64,000 nt of DNA from positions 77,889,734 through 77,953,733 of the forward strand of contig NC_085136.1 in the NCBI RefSeq assembly GCF_035046485.1, in the 5' to 3' direction. The notes beneath the pieces are model-generated. The model was given only the letters and a program-made list of their open reading frames with translations. It had not been told where the DNA came from and searched no databases. This DNA comes from Aedes albopictus. Taxonomy: Eukaryota > Arthropoda > Insecta > Diptera > Culicidae. Shown here piece by piece: positions 11,113 through 22,083 of this stretch (positions within the stretch are counted from its first letter, which is position 1; each line of letters begins with the position of its first letter). A program made the translations under genes and the position numbers.

Positions 11113-11924
11113 TGTTGGGAATTTGCCAACATATAATAGCACGAGGGGGTGTTTCCAAATAAATAATACCACAAACAACCGAAGGTATGGGATTTACGTT
11201 TAAAGTGGATATTATTATATTCCTGCAATTGGTTAGATGCATGTTTTCAATTAGCTTCATATCTTAATCTTAGAGCGTGTTTAATTAGTGTTTAGATAAA
11301 TGTTTAATTAGTATTTTGTCCCTTGTAACTTACGTTTAGTCCCGCTGTGCAAATGTTCGTGGGTGATCAGGTTCACAAAGGTCGATTGTGTCTGTGTCTA
11401 CAGTCTTGGTCGTTCTAGTTACAAGTCCTCCGTACTATATCTTATCCGTACTAAAACAATTTTGTCATGTAGTATTTCATTAGGATTTTACAATTAGTAT
11501 TTTACCTTTGCATGTAGGTTTTTAGTTTTAAGATATAATCTAGGTTAGAACAAACTCCAGCTCATTGGGTTCTATGAATACTGTAGGAAAATTCACTTTT
11601 CACTTAATTTCATCGTTATTCAATCACATACAAATGTTACCTGGATGTATTCGCACTATAGTTATAGGGTTTAGAGAAAAATAGCGAAATAGTAGCCAAA
11701 TTTTAGTTTTACTAGAGATTAGAATCCGTAACTTGTTGCACGTGAAATTGTTTTCTCCTATGCTTGACTTTAATTATTGTCCTACTTACAATGCCTCACC
11801 TCATGACGTTTGACCAACGTCCCCAGGAGCAAAGGTGGGGTAACATACCTGCGTGAGCTAGTGTGTGTATGGGTGCAGATGTTAGATAGGACGGTGCGTA
11901 TCTACGCTAGAGGCGTAGTAAACA
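11113..11924 (-). repeat. 5' LTR of the BEL element
   Basis: 812 bp and identical to the left LTR as far as I can read. It is the upstream LTR because the coding frame runs leftward. Promoter and polyadenylation signals should lie here, but I did not identify a specific TATA box. Confidence 0.97.
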
Positions 11925-11929
11925 CCTAC
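11925..11929. repeat. Target-site duplication CCTAC of the BEL element (right copy)
   Basis: Second copy of the 5-bp duplication found at 4184-4188. Confidence 0.95.
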
Positions 11930-12470
11930 CATCACACCTTTTCCAGGAAGAAGACCGTCGAACCGCTGGGCTCTGGGCGAACCAGTCAGTCAGTCAGTCA
12001 GTCAGGTGAAGATCGATCCCATATGTAACAGCTCACGCACTTTCCCAAGACCTACAGCCCTTTATTCCCATCAGCAGAGCGACGACGACGACGACGACGA
12101 CGTCGACAAAGATCTTCAAACAGACATACCTACCTATTACCTACATATAAACAAACAGATCTCAGGCCGTTTTTGCTTTCTTTCCATCGTGGCGGTGTGG
12201 TGGCGGCGGCGCACCCGCGTTGATGTAAGATCGAAGCAGCGATTATGAAATCGGACACAAACGAACGCATAATGTGTTGTGCGAGGTGACCGGAGACGAC
12301 GACGAGACGGCGAGTGAAAAGAAAAGAGGTGCGTTCAGGTCCATCTCGCATAATATCAGCTTGGAAGTTGGGAGAGTCGGGCGGCAGCAGTCAGAGACTG
12401 GGTCCCGGGGTCCGTTTTTGCCGAATGTAGGTAGCGGAGGATCGGTGTAAAATGCGCTTGTTGGACCAAA
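11930..12470. other. Unassigned sequence with two microsatellites
   Basis: A GTCA tetranucleotide run lies at about 11984-12005 and a GAC trinucleotide run at about 12081-12102. The GAC run makes a poly-aspartate stretch in one short frame, which is not evidence of a gene. No domain, RNA gene or element end recognised up to the minisatellite. Confidence 0.55.
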
Positions 12471-12474
12471 TTGG

Positions 12475-15400
12475 ACTAATCAATGGAGAATTCCTGGAGG
12501 ATTCCCTCTCGGAATCCTGGAGAATTTCCTCGTGGAATTCAGAAGGATTCCCTCAAAGAAATCTGGATGGTTCATCGAATCTTGGAGGATTCCGAATCCT
12601 GGAGGATTCTAAATCCTGGAGGATTCCGCATCCTGGAGGATTCCAAATCCTGGAGGGTTTCCTTGTGGTATTCTTGAGGATAACCTAGCGAGTTATCGGA
12701 GAATTTGTTCATGAAATCCTAGAGGATTCCCTGGCGGAATCCTGGAGGATTCCCTGGCGGAATCCTAGAGGATTCCCTGGCGGAATCCTGGAGGATTCCC
12801 TGGCGGAATCCTGGAGGATTCCCTGGCGGAATCCTGGAGGATTCCCTGGCGGAATCCTGGAGGATTCCCTGGCGGAATCCTGCAGGATTCTCTGGCGGAA
12901 TCCTGGAGGATTCCCTGGCGGAATCCTGGAGGATTCCCTGGCGGATTCCCTGGCGGAATCCTGGAGGATTCCCTAGCGGAATCCTGGAGGATTCCCTGGC
13001 GGAATCCTGGAGAATTCCCTGGCGGAATCCCGGAGGATTCCCTGGCGGAATCCCGGAGGATTCCCTGGCGGAATCCCGGAGAATTCCCTGGCGGAATCCC
13101 GGAGAATTCCCTGGCGGAATCCTGGAGGATTCCCTGGCGGAATCCTGGAGGATTCCCTGGCGGAATCCTGGAGGATTCCCTGGCGGAATCCTGGAGGATT
13201 CCCTGGCGGAATCCTGGAGGATTCCCTGGCGGAATCCTGGAGGATTCCCTGGCGGGATCCTGGAGGATTCCCTGGCGGGATCCTGGAGGATTCCCTGGCG
13301 GGATCCTGGAGGATTCCCTGGCGGGATCCTGGAGGATTCCCTGGCGGGATCCTGGAGGATTCCCTGACGGAATCCTGGAGGATTCCCTGGCGGAATCCTG
13401 GAGGATTCCCTGGCGGAATCCTGGAGGATTCCCTGGCGGAATCCTGGAGGATTCCCTGGCGGAATCCTGGAGGATTCCCTGGCGGAATCCTGGAGGATTC
13501 CCTGGCGGAATCCTGGAGGATTCCCTGGCGGAATCCTGGAGGATTCCCTGGCGGAATCCTGGAGGATTCCCTGGCGGAATCCTGGAGGATTCCCTGGCGG
13601 AATCCTGGAGGATTCCCTGGCGGAATCCTGGAGGATTCCCTGGCGGAATCCTGGAGGATTCCCTGGCGGAATCCTGGAGGATTCCCTGGCGGAATCCTGG
13701 AGGATTCCCTGGCGGAATCCTGGAGGATTCCCTGGCGGAATCCTGGAGGATTCCCTGGCGGAATCCTGGAGGATTCCCTGGCGGAATCCTGGAGGATTCC
13801 CTGGCGGAATCCTGGAGGATTCCCTGGCGGAATCCTGGAGGATTCCCTGGCGGAATCCTGGAGGATTCCCTGGCGGAATCCCGAAGGATTTCTTGGCGGA
13901 TTCCCGAAGGATTTCTTGGCGGAATCTCGAAGGATTCCTTGGCGGAATACCGAAGAATTCCTTGGCGGAATACCGAAGGATTCCTTGGCGGAATCCCTAA
14001 GGATTCCTTGGCGTAATCCCGAAGGATTTCTTGGCGGAATCCCGAAGGATTTCTTGGCGGAATCTCGAAGGATTCCTTGGCGGAATCCCGAAGGATTCCT
14101 TGGCGGAATCCCGAAGGATTCCTTGGCGGAATCCCGAAGGATTCCTTGGCGGAATCCCGAAGGATTCCTTGGCGGAATCCCGAAGGATTCCTTGGCGGAA
14201 TCCCGAAGGATTCCTTGGCGGAATCCCGAAGGATTCCCTCGCGGAATCCCGAAGGATTCCCTCGCGGAATCCCGAAGGATTCCCTCGCGGAATCCCGAAG
14301 GATTCCCTCGCGGAATCCCGAAGGATTCCCTCACGGAATCCCGAAGGATTCCCTCGCGGAATCCCGAAGGATTCCCTCGCGGAATCCCGAAGGATTCCCT
14401 CACGGAATCCCGAAGGATTCCCTCGCGGAGTCCCGAAGGATTCCTTGACGGAATCCCGAAGGATTGCTTGACGGAATCCCGAAGGATTGCTTGACGGAAT
14501 CCCGAAGGATTGCTTGACGGAATCCCGAAGGATTGCTTGACGGAATCCCGAAGGATTGCTTGACGGAATCCCGGAGGATTCCTTGGCGGAATCCCGAAGG
14601 ATTCCTTGGCGGAATCCCGAAGGATTCCTTGGCGGAATCCCGAAGGATTCCTTGGCGGAATCCTGAAGGATTCCTTGGCGGAATCCCGAAGGATTCCTTG
14701 GCGGAATCCCGAAGGATTCCTTGGCGGAATCCCGAAGGATTCCTTGGCGGAATCCCGAAGGATTCCTTGGCGGAATCCCGAAGGATTCCTTGGCGGAATC
14801 CCGAAGGATTCCTTGGCGGAATCCCGAAGGATTCCTTGGCGGAATCCCGAAGGATTCCTTGGCGGAATCCCGAAGGATTCCTTGGCGGAATCCCGAAGGA
14901 TTCCTTGGCGGAATCCCGAAGGATTCCTTGGCGGAATCCCGAAGGATTCCTTGGCGGAATCCCGAAGGATTCCTTGGCGGAATCCCGAAGGATTCCTTGG
15001 CGGAATCCCGAAGGATTCCTTGGCGGAATCCCGAAGGATTCCTTGGCGGAATCCCGAAGGATTCCTTGGCGGAATCCCGAAGGATTCCTTGGCGGAATCC
15101 CGAAGGATTCCTTGGCGGAATCCCGAAGGATTCCTTGGCGGAATCCCGAAGGATTCCTTGGCGGAATCCCGAAGGATTCCTTGGCGGAATCCCGAAGGAT
15201 TCCTTGGCGGAATCCCGAAGGATTCCTTGGCGGAATCCCGAAGGATTCCTTGGCGGAATCCCGAAGGATTCCTTGGCGGAATCCCGAAGGATTCCTTGGC
15301 GGAATCCCGAAGGATTCCTTGGCGGAATCCCGAAGGATTCCTTGGCGGAATCCCGAAGGATTCCTTGGCGGAATCCCGAAGGATTCCTTGGCGGAATCCC

Positions 15401-17640
15401 GAAGGATTCCTTGGCGGAATCCCGAAGGATTCCTTGGCGGAATCCCGAAGGATTCCTTGGCGGAATCCCGAAGGATTCCTTGGCGGAATCCCGAAGGATT
15501 CCTTGGCGGAATCCCGAAGGATTCCTTGGCGGAATCCCGAAGGATTCCTTGGCGGAATCCCGAAGGATTCCTTGGCGGAATCCCGAAGGATTCCTTGGCG
15601 GAATCCCGAAGGATTCCTTGGCGGAATCCTGAAGGATTCCTTGGCGGAATCCCGAAGGATTCCTTGGCGGAATCCCGAAGGATTCCTTGGCGGAATCCCG
15701 AAGGATTCCTTGGCGGAATCCCGAAGGATTCCTTGGCGGAATCCCGAAGGATTCCTTGGCGGAATCCCGAAGGATTCCTTGGCGGAATCCCGAAGGATTC
15801 CTTGGCGGAATCCCGAAGGATTCCTTGGCGGAATCCCGAAGGATTCCTTGGCGGAATCCCGAAGGATTCCTTGGCGGAATCCCGAAGGATTCCTTGGCGG
15901 AATCCCGAAGGATTCCTTGGCGGAATCCCGAAGGATTCCTTGGCGGAATCCCGAAGGATTCCTTGGCGGAATCCCGAAGGATTCCTTGGCGGAATCCCGA
16001 AGGATTCCTTGGCGGAATCCCGAAGGATTCCTTGGCGGAATCCCGAAGGATTCCTTGGCGGAATCCCGAAGGATTCCTTGGCGGAATCCCGAAGGATTCC
16101 TTGGCGGAATCCCGAAGGATTCCTTGGCGGAATCCCGAAGGATTCCTTGGCGGAATCCCGAAGGATTCCTTGGCGGAATGCCGAAGGATTCCTTGGCGGA
16201 ATGCCGAAGGAATCCTCGGCGGAATCCCGAAGGATTCCTTGGTGGAATCCCGAAGTATTCCTTGGCGGAATCCCGAAGGATTCCTTGGCGGAATCCCGAA
16301 GGATTGCTTGGCGGAATCCCTAAGGATTCCTTGGCGGAATACCGAAGGATTCCTTGCCGGAATACCGAAGGATTCCTTGGCGGAATCCCTAAGGATTCCT
16401 TGGCGGAATCCCGAAGGATTTCTTTGCGGAATCCCGAAGGATTTCTTGGCGGATTCCCGAAGGATTTCTTGGCGGAATCTCGAAGGATTCCTTGGCGGAA
16501 TACCGAAGAATTCCTTGGCGGAATACCGAAGGATTCCTTGGCGGAATCCCTAAGGATTCCTTGGCGGAATCCCGAAGGATTCCTTGGCGGAATCCCGAAG
16601 GATTCCTTGGCGGAATCCCGAAGGATTCCTTGGCGGAATCCCGAAGGATTCCTTGGCGGAATCCCGAAGGATTCCTTGGCGGAATCCCGAAGGATTCCTT
16701 GGCGGAATCTCGAAGGATTCCTTGGCGGAATCCCGAAGGATTCCTTGGCGGAATCCCGAAGGATTCCCTCGTGGAATCCCGAAGGATTCCCTCGCGGAAT
16801 CCCGAAGGATTCCCTCGCGGAATCCCGAAGGATTCCCTCGCGGAATCCCGAAGGATTCCCTCGCGGAATCCCGAAGGATTCCCTCGCGGAATCCCGAAGG
16901 ATTCCCTCGCGGAATCCCGAAGGATTCCCTCGCGGAATCCCGAAGGATTCCCTCGCGGAATCCCGAAGGATTCCCTCGCGGAATCCCGAAGGATTCCCTC
17001 GCGGAATCCCGAAGGATTCCCTCGCGGAATCCCGAAGGATTCCCTCGCGGAATCCCGAAGGATTCCCTCGCGGAATCCCGAAGGATTCCCTCGCGGAATC
17101 CCGAAGGATTCCCTCGCGGAATCCCGAAGGATTCCCTCGCGGAATCCCGAAGGATTCCCTCGCGGAATCCCGAAGGATTCCCTCGCGGAATCCCGAAGGA
17201 TTCCCTCGCGGAATCCCGAAGGATTCCCTCGCGGAATCCCGAAGGATTCCCTCGCGGAATCCCGAAGGATTCCCTCGCGGAATCCCGAAGGATTCCCTCG
17301 CGGAATCCCGAAGGATTCCCTCGCGGAATCCCGAAGGATTCCCTCGCGGAATCCCGAAGGATTCCCTCGCGGAATCCCGAAGGATTTCCTCGCGGAATCC
17401 CGAAGGATTCCCTCGCGGAATCCCGAAGGATTCCCTCACGGAATCCCGAAGGATTCCCTCGCGGAATCTAGAAGGATTCCTTCGAGTAGTCCCGAAGGAT
17501 TCCCTCGCGGAGTCCCGAAGGATTCCTTGACGGAATCCCGAAGGATTGCTTGACGGAATCCCGAAGGATTGCTTGACGGAATCCCGGAGGATTCCTTGGC
17601 GGAATCCTGATGGATTACCTCATGGAATCCTGCTTTTGGT
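12475..17640. repeat. 23-bp minisatellite array, about 210 units, with higher-order structure
   Basis: Each 23-bp unit is a 7-bp arm GGAATCC, a 4-nt spacer (TGGA or CGAA), the complementary arm GGATTCC and a 5-nt tail (CTGGC, TTGGC, CTCGC or TGACG types), so every unit can fold into a hairpin. Blocks run: degenerate edge 12475-12720; TGGA/CTGGC type to about 13872; mixed CGAA units to about 14215; CTCGC type to 14440; TTGACG type to 14580; a homogeneous CGAA/TTGGC block to about 16310; then the mixed, CTCGC and TTGACG blocks again to about 17605. The period stays at 23 bp almost throughout. The unit lacks stop codons in several frames, giving spurious frames of up to 1488 codons (12973-17439, minus) with a 23-residue period. 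Confidence 0.97.
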
Positions 17641-19920
17641 ATTCTTACAGATTTGCTTCTGGAACCCCGGAGCTTCTGAAATTGTAGAGGATTGCCATTG
17701 ATTTCTTTGTTGTTATTAGAGGAACTTCAGAACGTTTTATGCTATCTATTTTTCCTCAAGAGACGCATTGCACTCCGATCTCCTCAATCTTCATTATTAT
17801 CACATATCTCCATTCGGTCACCATCGTCGTCAACCAACGAAATCGAAAGTGAAAACCGGTCGCCCATCGTCTTCTTCGATCGTCGTCATCATCACATCTG
17901 CATCCTATTCAGCAATCAGAGAATGGAGCAGAGAGAGAGAGGGAGAGGCGGCACACCACGCCTTGCGGGATTTGGGAAATGTGCGCACGACGACAACGAG
18001 GGGTAAGACAATGCCCCTGGGCAAACGGGGGTGACACTTTGGGACCGCAATTTTGAGGTGCGGTGGATCAATGTGGATGTTTGTGGAAAATCGGTTGTCT
18101 CATTTCACTTTCGGTGATTCTGTTGAGCCTGGCTTCAGGTGTGTTTGGCTGGGGAGATCATTGCGGATTATATGTATTGGCAGATTTTTGCGGTTTGACA
18201 GCTGTCATGCTGCTCGGCAGTTGACAAGTGTCAAACGTGGTCATGTACTGGTGCTTTCAACCAAAGAAAGCCTTCCGTCTTTGTCACCTTACACCACATT
18301 ACTTCCCTCTGACCTCTATCGTTGCTGCGTCTTCGCTAGCCGCGCCCTAGGCCAGGTGCCTTCACCCCTTTCACCCAGTCCGTTGATCTGTTTTGAACCT
18401 ATGTTCGCCCGTTCATCCGCGCCAACAACCGATCGACAGTCTGGCGCGGCCTTTACGTAATTAACGTAAGATCGTGATCGGAACTCTCTCGATGCGCGAT
18501 CACGCTGCTCATAGGGATTCCGTGTGCGGCCTTTTACTCTCTTCGTCGTCTTCTCGCACTTCTTTCCTGTCCCCCGAAATTTCAACCTGCCACACGTCCA
18601 CCGGGTATACCCGCTGCCTCCAGTGAGCAACAAGAGGGTGTGCGCGATCATCAACAACCGCAATCGAGTAGAGACCGAAAACGAAGACAACGACAACGGT
18701 AAAATGGATTTTTTGGAAGTGAGAGTAATTTGCATAGCCGCCACGGTCATCTCAGAGGCGCTGCACGGCAGTTTGTGGAATGTCATCGACTGTGGGGTGA
18801 CACCGAGAGAAATGAGTTGGCAAATGATCATCTTATAGTCACAATTTGAATTTTGTTACTGTTGCATTGGCCAACTCTTTTGATCAAATCCGTTACAAAA
18901 CCTCAATAAAGCCAGAAGTACTTCATGCGAATCGCAGTTGTCAAATCAGCACATTTCCCACAGTGCACGCTGACCAGGATCGAAATTTCTCCGTAGATCA
19001 CGTTCACTCACGCAAGATCATCCGCGTGGCGGCGTGGCGGTGAGGTTCAAGAAGAGGGCGGTGGGTGATCGTGAGTACTCAGTTAGTCACCCCCAGGGTG
19101 AAAGACGTTTGATGATCGAGGTCGTTCCATTCCATCATAGCAAGGTACGTATGCGCATATCTTCGATGGTTGTTGGTCGCAGTGTTTTGAAATATCTGTC
19201 GACGACATCACAAGATGATGGTCGTCTCCCTGTGTCGAATGATTATGTGATCGATTATGAATAATATTTCATCGTCGCGTCCCATTCACTATGGTGTATG
19301 GTGAAATGTTGGGAAAGACTTTCAAGTTTTTCGGCACGGAATTCATCTGTATTATGCGACGTATGATTGATTAGGCCGTAGACTGTGTTCCAGTGTTCAT
19401 GGGATGGTTACATATGTTGAGAGAGTGGGCGAAACTCCAAACTATGGTATTTTTACGCAGGTGGTAAGCTTCTTTATACTATTGACGTGATGGCGGATAC
19501 TTTGAAATCTACGCAGGAATCCAAGGCGAGATTCTCTACCAACAATTGGTCTCGATTGCCTGATTAACGTCAGGACGGGACACTGTCGTCAAGGCTTTCA
19601 TTGTATGTAATTGAAAGTTTTACTTATCTTGGGAAAACAATACTTCCAAGCTCCACAAATTTCCGATAATTTCCAAACGGAGCCTAATGGCTATTTAAGA
19701 GGTTAAAGTATGCTCACGATTGACTTCAGGCTACATAATGTTCCGAGAAGCATCTAAAGTAGCTTTCAAGCCTTCAGATCCACATGTATCACTCAACAAG
19801 CTACAATGTACACTCAACAAGCTCGTAGAGAATTTAGGGTGTCGATGTGAGGGCTCTTCTAGCGAAGGCAACTCTGACGGTGAGGATCCTAGATGAGATC
19901 ACTGAGAACGTTCGGGGACA
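17641..19920. other. No gene recognised (2.3 kb)
   Basis: Mixed-composition DNA between the minisatellite and an R1-like LINE remnant. The longest frame (18316-18831, minus, 171 codons) shows no motif I recognise. A short GA-rich run lies near 17932-17950 and a TTGACAGCTGTCA inverted motif near 18195. It may hold unrecognised regulatory or 5' UTR sequence; nothing supports a call. Confidence 0.45.
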
Positions 19921-20883
19921 TAGGTGACCTTGGTACAGCTACCTGTGGCGGACGCAAATAGGTCCGTTAAACTAGAGAAGCTTAATGGGGGCTGGTCAGC
20001 ATGCCAACAGACCTTGCATGAGCCACCGAAGGTTTGTTTAAGGTGTCTAGAACCAGGACACAAGTCATGGGACTGTAAAGGCCCTGACAGCAGCAAGCAG
20101 TGCAGGCGATGCGGCGCCGAAGGCCATAAGGCACAAGAGTGCACGAGTCTACCCACGTGTTTGATTTGTTCCGGGAAATCCGTGAACAACAGGCACCCAA
20201 CGAGTGGACCAAGGTCCGTCCAGGAGTTGGTGTCTACTACCTATGAGAGCTTCGTGGTTTCCACAGTAAACGGGGTATTCTTCTGTAGCTGCAACACCTG
20301 CCTACGAGCTAGGCGGCGGATGCAGCGAGCACAATCTGAGGAAGAGTGAAACGAACGGCGGGCCGTGATCGCCGCTGCAAAAGCCGCGCTGAAGACCGAG
20401 ATAAAGGGCTTACTTTGAGGGTCTTTGTCAGAGTGCCAATGCGAATTCATGGGGTGATACCTACAGGATGGTGGGGGTCAAGACAAGAGCTGTAATGACT
20501 CCTACAGAGCAATCTCCAGAGATTTTGGAGGGGATCATCGAGGGGCTTTTTTCCGCGTCATGATCCTAATCCTTGGCCTCCTTTCATAGGACAGCTGGGG
20601 ACTGAGGCTGGCGATGAGGAGAGGACCACCGATGTGGAACTTGCGGCGATAGCAAAGTCCCTTAGCGTAGGTACGGGTCCAGGTCCAGACGGAGTTCCGA
20701 ACCTGGCCATAAAAGTAGCTATTGCAGAGGCTCCCGAGTGTTCAGGTCTGCTATGCAGAAATGCCTGAACGAGGGAGTTTTCACGAAGGTTTGGAAGCGG
20801 CAGAGCCTGGTTCTATTGCCAAAGGCGAGGAAACCACCCGGAGACCCGTCGACATATAGACCAATATGCTTGATCGATACGAT

Positions 20884-21000
20884 GGGGAATAAGGTGCTCG
20901 AAAAGATCATCCTCAATAGAATGTTGAGGCACACCGAGGTACACCCTCGGTGTGCCTCAACATTCTATTGAGGATGATCTTTTCGAGCATCTTATTCCCC
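20884..21000. repeat. Near-perfect 56-bp inverted duplication inside the LINE
   Basis: Positions 20884-20939 and 20945-21000 are reverse complements with one mismatch and a 5-nt spacer (TACAC). The left arm is the expected LINE sequence (from the conserved ...VLEKIILNRM region); the right arm is extra relative to the intact copy. This is a templated inverted duplication, not a transposon. Confidence 0.85.
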
Positions 21001-21071
21001 ATTTACACAATAATGGTCTTTCGAGCAGCCCGTTCGGCTTCCGGAAGGGGAGATCGACCGTAGATGCTATT

Positions 21072-21275
21072 CGCCTCCAAACGTCATCACCCCACCGCAA
21101 AATCGCTAGCGTAGAACGATCGACGCGCCACAATTTTTCGAATGTTGGAGAGCACAGGTACCCTTTTCGCGGTGTTGCTTCACCGTAAACAACACCGCGA
21201 AAAAAGGTACCTACACCCACCACTATTCGAAAGCTGGTGGCGCGTCGATCGTTGCAGTTTATCGTTTGACAGTCA
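21072..21275. mobile_element. Foldback MITE inserted in the R1-like LINE copy
   Basis: The LINE reads up to GTAGATGCTATT near 21072 and resumes at CTGTCGGTTACAAAAACC near 21276. Between them, arms at about 21112-21177 and 21190-21255 pair with few mismatches (outer tip ACGATCGACGCGCC, inner tip CGCGGTGTTG). The exact ends and a target duplication beyond ATT could not be fixed. Confidence 0.65.
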
Positions 21276-21765
21276 ATTCTGTCGGTTACAAAAACCAACG
21301 AGAATGCGGTCCTGCGTTAGAGAAGGGGGATTCACTACTGTGCAGTAGTGCCGCTAGATGTAAGAAACGCTTCAATAGCGTAAGTTGTCCGGCTATTGCC
21401 AATGCGCTACTGCGTCTGGATATACCCAAGTACCTCTACAAGATTCTCGGAAGTTACTTCGAGAATCGAGTACTAGTTTACGACACGGAGGTGGCTCGGA
21501 AGTGCTTTCACATAACCTCATGAGTCCCGCAAGGTCCATCCTGGGTCCGGTGTTATGGAATGTCATGTACGACGAGGTGTTGAGGTTAAAGATCCCGGTG
21601 GGTGTGTAGATCTGACGCCCTTACGCTGGAGGTCTACGGTAAATCGATCGAAGAAGTGGAATTGACTACTGCTCACACGATCGCGGTTGTGGAGGCCAGG
21701 AAACTGGAATTGGCTCACGAAAAAACTGAGGTGGTGGTTGCGAATAACCGAAAGTCGAAGTAGCA

Positions 21766-22083
21766 AGCGGTGATCAGTGTGACGCTTCTTCTTCTGTCGA
21801 TCGATCGTAACTTCCTCCGGACTTGCTTCACTTGCGACGAGCCTTCTCGTCGGCCGCTTTTCCTCATACAGGTGTGGCATCAACATTTCGCAGTGCCTCG
21901 TCGAAAACGCTGGTCCCCACTTGAACGCAAGATCGCTCCCAAGACTCTCTCCTTCGACATCTACAAGATGCCACGGTTCAAATGCACCGGTGTCGCCGGC
22001 TTCGCTTATTCTAGGCTCTCTGCAGAGCTTAGCTCAACGCTTTGCCATTTCGGATTTCGAACCAGCCTATTTTGTTGAGGAAC
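21766..22083. other. Unassigned segment between LINE and TIR element
   Basis: Open on the plus strand from 21770 for 102 codons (contains KMPRFKCTGVAGF), but not recognised. It could be a fragment of another element cut by the TIR element that follows. Confidence 0.35.

Larger units (their letters stand above)
4189..11924 (-). mobile_element. Complete BEL/Pao LTR retrotransposon
   Basis: The element is 7736 bp, transcribed on the minus strand. It has two 812-bp LTRs that I could not tell apart on direct comparison. It starts TG and ends CA, and is bounded by a 5-bp target duplication CCTAC (4184-4188 and 11925-11929), the usual size for the BEL group. One uninterrupted Gag-Pol frame fills the interior, and a G-rich polypurine tract abuts the 3' LTR. 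No primer-binding site starting TGG is visible next to the 5' LTR. Identical LTRs plus an intact frame mean a recent insertion that could still be mobile. Confidence 0.97.
19925..21765 (+). pseudogene. Rearranged R1-like LINE copy (family C)
   Basis: This is a damaged copy of the element that is complete at 33649-38920. It begins inside ORF1 (LPVADANRSVK) and keeps the zinc-knuckle region near 20030-20190 (CLRCLEPGHKSWDC and CRRCGAEGHKAQEC). A short endonuclease piece (VQELVSTTYESFVV, near 20220) is fused by deletion to the later RARRRMQRA segment (near 20305). RT motifs follow: PGPDGVPN near 20680, KPPGDPSTYRPICLID near 20835, FRKGRSTVDAI near 21040, and RVLVYDTEV near 21468. An inverted duplication (20884-21000) and a foldback insertion (about 21072-21275) interrupt it, and many stops and frameshifts are present. 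It ends near 21765 without a 3' tail. Confidence 0.9.

Noticed and set aside
12081..12102. Poly-aspartate-coding GAC run as part of a gene
   Set aside because: It is a simple trinucleotide microsatellite in a short frame with no supporting context.
12973..17439. 1488-codon open frame on the minus strand, plus frames of 974 and 596 codons on the plus strand
   Set aside because: They follow from a 23-bp tandem unit without stop codons. The translation repeats every 23 residues in several overlapping frames on both strands, with no start context or domain.
12720..17607. CRISPR-like array of short repeats with dyad symmetry
   Set aside because: Units are directly adjacent with no variable spacers, the surroundings are insect retroelements, and no cas-like gene is present.
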